A stretch of DNA of 64,000 bases, from assembly GCF_001612845.1 (NCBI RefSeq), contig NZ_BDBF01000001.1, positions 359,807-423,806 on the forward strand, in the 5' to 3' direction. This DNA comes from Nocardia elegans NBRC 108235. Lineage in GTDB: Bacteria; Actinomycetota; Actinomycetes; Mycobacteriales; Mycobacteriaceae. The notes beneath the pieces are model-generated. The model had not been told where the DNA came from, did not search any database, and worked only from the letters and a program-made list of their open reading frames with translations. Made by a program: the position numbers and the translations under genes. This document shows positions 61,305 to 64,000 of this stretch, one piece after another (position 1 is the stretch's first letter; the number at the start of each line of letters is the position of its first letter).

Positions 61305-62563
61305 ACCGTCACGATATCGCGAGCAGCCAGCTGCTCGTCCAGCTCCCGCACCGCACGGGCGCCCGACCACGGCGACAGCTGCCCGCGGCCCTCGGCGATC
61401 GCGCCCGCCAGCCGCGGGGAACGATTCTGCTCGGCCAGCTCCGCCGCCTCGGCGACCGCTCCGGCTGCCTCGTCGATCGCATCCATCTGGATCAGCGAAC
61501 GCTCCAATTCCAGCAGCGTGACCGCCCGGTCGCGCACATATTCCGGCTGCATCATCGCCAGCGCGGCCCGTGATGCCTCCGCGGCCTGCTCGGCTCGCCC
61601 GAGGATGGCCAAGCAGTTACCGCGGTAACTCTCCTGGATCGCGCCGCCCATGAAATACGCACGCGACTGCGCCGGATGCACCGGGTCCAGACCGACCAGC
61701 GCGGCATCTGCCTCCTCGAGTGAAGACAGGCACGCGGAGGGTTGACCGGCGATGGCAGCGGCCTCGGCGTTGCGGACTGCCACGTATGCGCGCAGGTGGC
61801 GGTCCGACGATTGCGCCACCCACGACCGGGCCGCGACCGCGTAGTCGACCGCGACGCGGGGGCGCTTCTGCCAGGTCGCCAGCTGCGAGAGGTGGCACAA
61901 CATGTAGGCGCCGAGGTCGGAATCCTCGGCCTCGTGCGCGAACTCGCGGGCCTGAGCGTACAACCGCCCGGCGGTCACGTAGTCGCGCACATCCCACGCC
62001 AGCGAACCGGCCAGCCCCGTCCACTCCGCATACAGCGACAGCAGCGTCGGCCGCACCGCTGCTGGGGCGTCGCGCAACATGGCTTCGGTGACCTGCTGCT
62101 GGGCGATCACCATGCCTTGCGCGGCCGGGGATCCCAACAGGTCGTCCAGCCGCATCGCTTGGTGCAGCGTGCCGCGCATCAACTGCACGGCTGCCATGTC
62201 CGGGCGTCCGGCGCCGGACAATAGCCAATTCGCGCGCTCGGTTGCGTCGCCGAGTCCCAGCGTGGCCAGGGCTCCCGCGCCCGCCGCCGCGCCAGCCTTG
62301 AACAGCTCGCGCCGCTTCACGTCGTCGTCATCCTCCGGTTTCCGCAGGATCGCGAACCGGGCCGCCACATCCGCTGGCGCTTTGGCGAGCATCCCCGTGT
62401 AGAGCCCCTGCGCGTGGCGGCCGACCGGCCGTTGTCCTTTTTCCCATCCACGGACCGATCGCTCCGCAGCCCCGAGCGCGGCGGCGAATGTGGCCTGCTG
62501 CATCTGGTACGCGTCGCGTAGCGCAGTGCACTCGAACGCTGTCCATGTCACGACGATATCCAT
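61301..62563 (-). CDS. HTH-TPR transcriptional regulator
   Basis: 420 residues. N-terminal HTH of the XRE kind (ALRDAYQMQQATFAAALGAA, ERSVRGWEKGQRP; about 13-45), then a linker and many helical pairs with TPR character (about 150-410). This type is frequent in Streptomyces and relatives, often on mobile elements, and is linked to signalling and lysogeny-like control. The stop overlaps the small gene at 60966. GTCCGG repeats at 62612-62643 just upstream are probable operator sites. Confidence 0.85.
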   Translation of the reverse strand: MDIVVTWTAFECTALRDAYQMQQATFAAALGAAERSVRGWEKGQRPVGRHAQGLYTGMLAKAPADVAARFAILRKPEDDDDVKRRELFKAGAAAGAGALATLGLGDATERANWLLSGAGRPDMAAVQLMRGTLHQAMRLDDLLGSPAAQGMVIAQQQVTEAMLRDAPAAVRPTLLSLYAEWTGLAGSLAWDVRDYVTAGRLYAQAREFAHEAEDSDLGAYMLCHLSQLATWQKRPRVAVDYAVAARSWVAQSSDRHLRAYVAVRNAEAAAIAGQPSACLSSLEEADAALVGLDPVHPAQSRAYFMGGAIQESYRGNCLAILGRAEQAAEASRAALAMMQPEYVRDRAVTLLELERSLIQMDAIDEAAGAVAEAAELAEQNRSPRLAGAIAEGRGQLSPWSGARAVRELDEQLAARDIVTV

Positions 62564-62611
62564 GCACGCCCCCTACGGCGGAAGTGGCCGAGCTCAGATT
62601 AGCCGGTTTTT

Positions 62612-62643
62612 GTCCGGTCTTTGTCCGGAAACGCCCGCCGGAC
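62612..62643. promoter_or_regulatory. GTCCGG direct and inverted repeats
   Basis: GTCCGG at 62612-62617 and 62623-62628 are spaced 11 bp apart (one helical turn), and the inverted copy CCGGAC lies at 62638-62643. They occupy the 193-bp divergent region between the HTH-TPR gene and the rightward genes, a likely operator cluster. Confidence 0.65.
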
Positions 62644-62756
62644 AACGGAAAACATCAGGTCAGCCCCGCCGCCGGGCGCCGTGCAGACCTCGGCGGCGGG
62701 TGCCTACCAAACGATATGGGAGGCGCTGTGAACGTAACCGAAATTGGCGGTTGGCG

Positions 62757-63083
62757 ATGAGGGCCCAGCCGACCGCCCTTGCGTGGATATCTGACGAGGT
62801 GAGCGATTCGCCGGATTGGGATGCGGCGCAACTGCGTCGTCTTGCGCGACACCTCGGCTACGCCCTCGTCTGGCCGGATGCGAGCCTCGTGCCGCTCCCC
62901 GATCTCGTGCGTGACGCCGACGTCGATGCGGTCCTCACCCCGTCGACCGAGCACCTCGATGCATTGACGCTCAATGCCGTGATGGCCGTGGCCGACGTCG
63001 AGACCGTCATGCCGCGGCTCTCGTTTGCGCGATGGCCGGACACCAAGCAACGGAAGGGATTCGAATGTTCGGGCTTCTGGTGA
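62757..63083 (+). CDS. Hypothetical protein, mobile-element type
   Basis: 108 residues from the ATG at 62757, which lies at the end of a short upstream frame (ATGA). Features are DAAQLRRLARHLGYALVWPD and DADVDAVLTPSTEHLDALTL, then VETVMPRLSFARW. The same kind of small protein occurs next to HTH-TPR regulators on Streptomyces elements, I believe; the function is unknown, and the first half faintly recalls the catalytic domain of serine recombinases without their motifs. Confidence 0.65.
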   Translation: MRAQPTALAWISDEVSDSPDWDAAQLRRLARHLGYALVWPDASLVPLPDLVRDADVDAVLTPSTEHLDALTLNAVMAVADVETVMPRLSFARWPDTKQRKGFECSGFW

Positions 63084-63169
63084 TCTGCTCCCTCGCCTCG
63101 ATAGGCATATATTTCGCGATCATGCGTTGGCCGCAGCGTCCGCCGCGGCAGCGTGACCGGGAGTCATAG
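63065..63169 (+). CDS. 34-residue single-helix membrane peptide
   Basis: ATG at 63065 with GGAAGGG upstream, stop TAG at 63167-63169, overlapping the previous gene by 19 bp. One membrane helix (FGLLVICSLASIGIYFAIMR) followed by a short basic tail. Such peptides are common in phages and ICEs. A strong terminator follows. Confidence 0.6.
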   Translation: MFGLLVICSLASIGIYFAIMRWPQRPPRQRDRES

Positions 63170-63182
63170 ACCCCAACGCCGA

Positions 63183-63217
63183 AAATCGCCCCCACCGTGG
63201 TAACGGTGGGGGCGATT
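63183..63217. terminator. 15-bp hairpin terminator, bidirectional
   Basis: 63183-63197 pairs perfectly with 63204-63218-side bases (63204-63217 plus flanking), loop TGGTAA. A-run on the left and T-run on the right let it serve both the plus-strand peptide and the minus-strand tail-like gene. Confidence 0.85.
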
Positions 63218-63234
63218 TCTGTCGGTAGGTGGTG

Positions 63235-64000
63235 CTATGCGGAGACGCCGTCGCGTGCGGTGATGCTGTCGATGGCGTAGCCGCGGTTGCCGCCGCTGAA
63301 ACTGTATGTCGCATTTGAGAACAGCCCGAAGTAGCGGTTAGACGAGCCGATGCCGAGCAGCGCGCCCGAGTCGGTCCACGTAACCGCCGCGGCGGCGCTG
63401 CCGTTGATATAGACCGAGTACACGTTTCCGACCGCAGTGAACCGCACGCTCGTCGGCGCCGCGATCGTGCCGCTCGTCGCCCGGTTGGTGAAGGTCCCGG
63501 ATATGAAGGTGTTGATGAACGCCTGCGTATCGGTCACGCTCACGCACACGAAATTGCCCGCACTCGTACTGCGCAGAAAAGCGCCGGCGCCCTGCGCTGG
63601 CGTCGGCCCGACCGTGGCGGCGATCGGCACGAACACAACCTCTTGCGTATCGGTGGTCAGAGCAGTGTTGTGCCGGGCGATATACGCGAGCGTCTGGCTG
63701 AATCCCGGGGTGCCGGCCTGCGCCCTGTTCGTCGCGATGACCGGCGAATTGCCGCCGATCACCGTGTAATTCGCGCCGAGACTCGCCGCGTCCGCCCGGT
63801 TGAAATCGTCGGTAACCGTTATGCCCGACGCGAAATCCGGAGCAGGGACGGATCCGATTCCGACCGCCGCAGGGGCCGCCATGATCGCGCCGCCGCTCAC
63901 CGACGGCGTAGGCACGCTCCCCCGCCCTACAGCTGCAGGCGCGGCCACCGTCACGCCGCCACCGACCCCGGGCGTCGGCGCACTGCCGACGCCGATCGCG
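63235..64000 (-). CDS. Phage tail-like structural protein, truncated by window edge
   Basis: The frame is open to the right edge; 255 codons are visible and the N-terminus is missing. It starts (as seen) with three copies of an AAVGxGSVPxP unit spaced by about 23 residues (one near the edge, then near 63930 and 63860), followed by a beta-rich domain (TVTDDFNRADAASLGANYTV to the end) of the lectin/carbohydrate-binding kind found at the C-terminus of actinophage minor tail proteins. The upstream Pro/Gly repeats look like a flexible stalk. It supports a phage nature for the element. Confidence 0.72.
   Translation of the reverse strand, partial: AIGVGSAPTPGVGGGVTVAAPAAVGRGSVPTPSVSGGAIMAAPAAVGIGSVPAPDFASGITVTDDFNRADAASLGANYTVIGGNSPVIATNRAQAGTPGFSQTLAYIARHNTALTTDTQEVVFVPIAATVGPTPAQGAGAFLRSTSAGNFVCVSVTDTQAFINTFISGTFTNRATSGTIAAPTSVRFTAVGNVYSVYINGSAAAAVTWTDSGALLGIGSSNRYFGLFSNATYSFSGGNRGYAIDSITARDGVSA

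Noticed and set aside
62490..62760. Frames ending ...VNVTEIGGWR just before the gene at 62757
   Set aside because: They begin inside the HTH-TPR gene or its operator region; a ten-codon leader from a GTG with GGAGG is possible but too short to support.

Overview
The window is high-GC actinobacterial DNA, most likely from Nocardia or a close mycolic-acid-forming relative. This rests on a complete yrbE-mce operon, a mycobacterial-type CYP51 followed by its usual SDR, a ChoD-type cholesterol oxidase, a PIM acyltransferase (PatA) homologue, a latex-clearing protein, and DUF5313/DUF5994/DUF6328 proteins. No rRNA or complete tRNA gene is present. The genus call is inference from gene content, not from a marker gene.

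Layout. 0-3 kb: left-truncated mce gene, a membrane protein, and a block of degenerate 25-bp tandem repeats. 3.2-10.8 kb: a four-gene redox operon (acid-stable-looking couplings by 4-base overlaps: diiron/metal hydrolase-like protein, ferredoxin reductase, Baeyer-Villiger-type monooxygenase, SDR) with a divergent TetR and a clear palindromic operator, then cyp51-SDR. 11-14.3 kb: general stress sigma factor with small stress proteins, DUF6328, AraC regulator. 14.4-19.9 kb: choD, GH15 enzyme, catalase. 20-23.4 kb: a magnesium locus, with an Nramp-related transporter behind an M-box riboswitch and mgtC facing the other way, both with short leader ORFs. 23.4-31.3 kb: beta-lactamase-fold hydrolase, copper-type P-type ATPase with a CsoR-like box, AmiC-like binding protein, large membrane protein, DUF5313 and a MarR/OhrR regulator with its operator. 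31.9-44.6 kb: MpaB-type oxygenase, a tandem-TetR (Mce3R-like) regulator and the eight-gene yrbE-mce operon with a Mce-associated protein. 45-50.7 kb: electron-transfer cluster (ferredoxin, NuoF-like, haem/ferric-reductase-like membrane protein, ApbE, small anchored protein), then lcp with its divergent TetR and palindrome.

51.2-58.6 kb is an accessory-looking block holding seven DUF5994 paralogues (one frameshifted at a C9 tract), arranged around an orphan PatA homologue, an ECF sigma factor and a TetR regulator. Two similar two-gene units show that a bicistron was duplicated. At 58.95 kb lies a 25-nt tRNA 3' end next to the tRNA's own terminator; this is the displaced attachment site of an integrated phage or ICE that continues past the right edge (secreted alpha/beta hydrolase, exported small protein, HTH-TPR regulator, small ORFs, truncated tail-like protein).

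The most notable regions are the divergent magnesium locus with M-box plus proline/acidic leader peptides, and the DUF5994 island. Function calls are from reading protein sequences and remembered family features; no database search was run.
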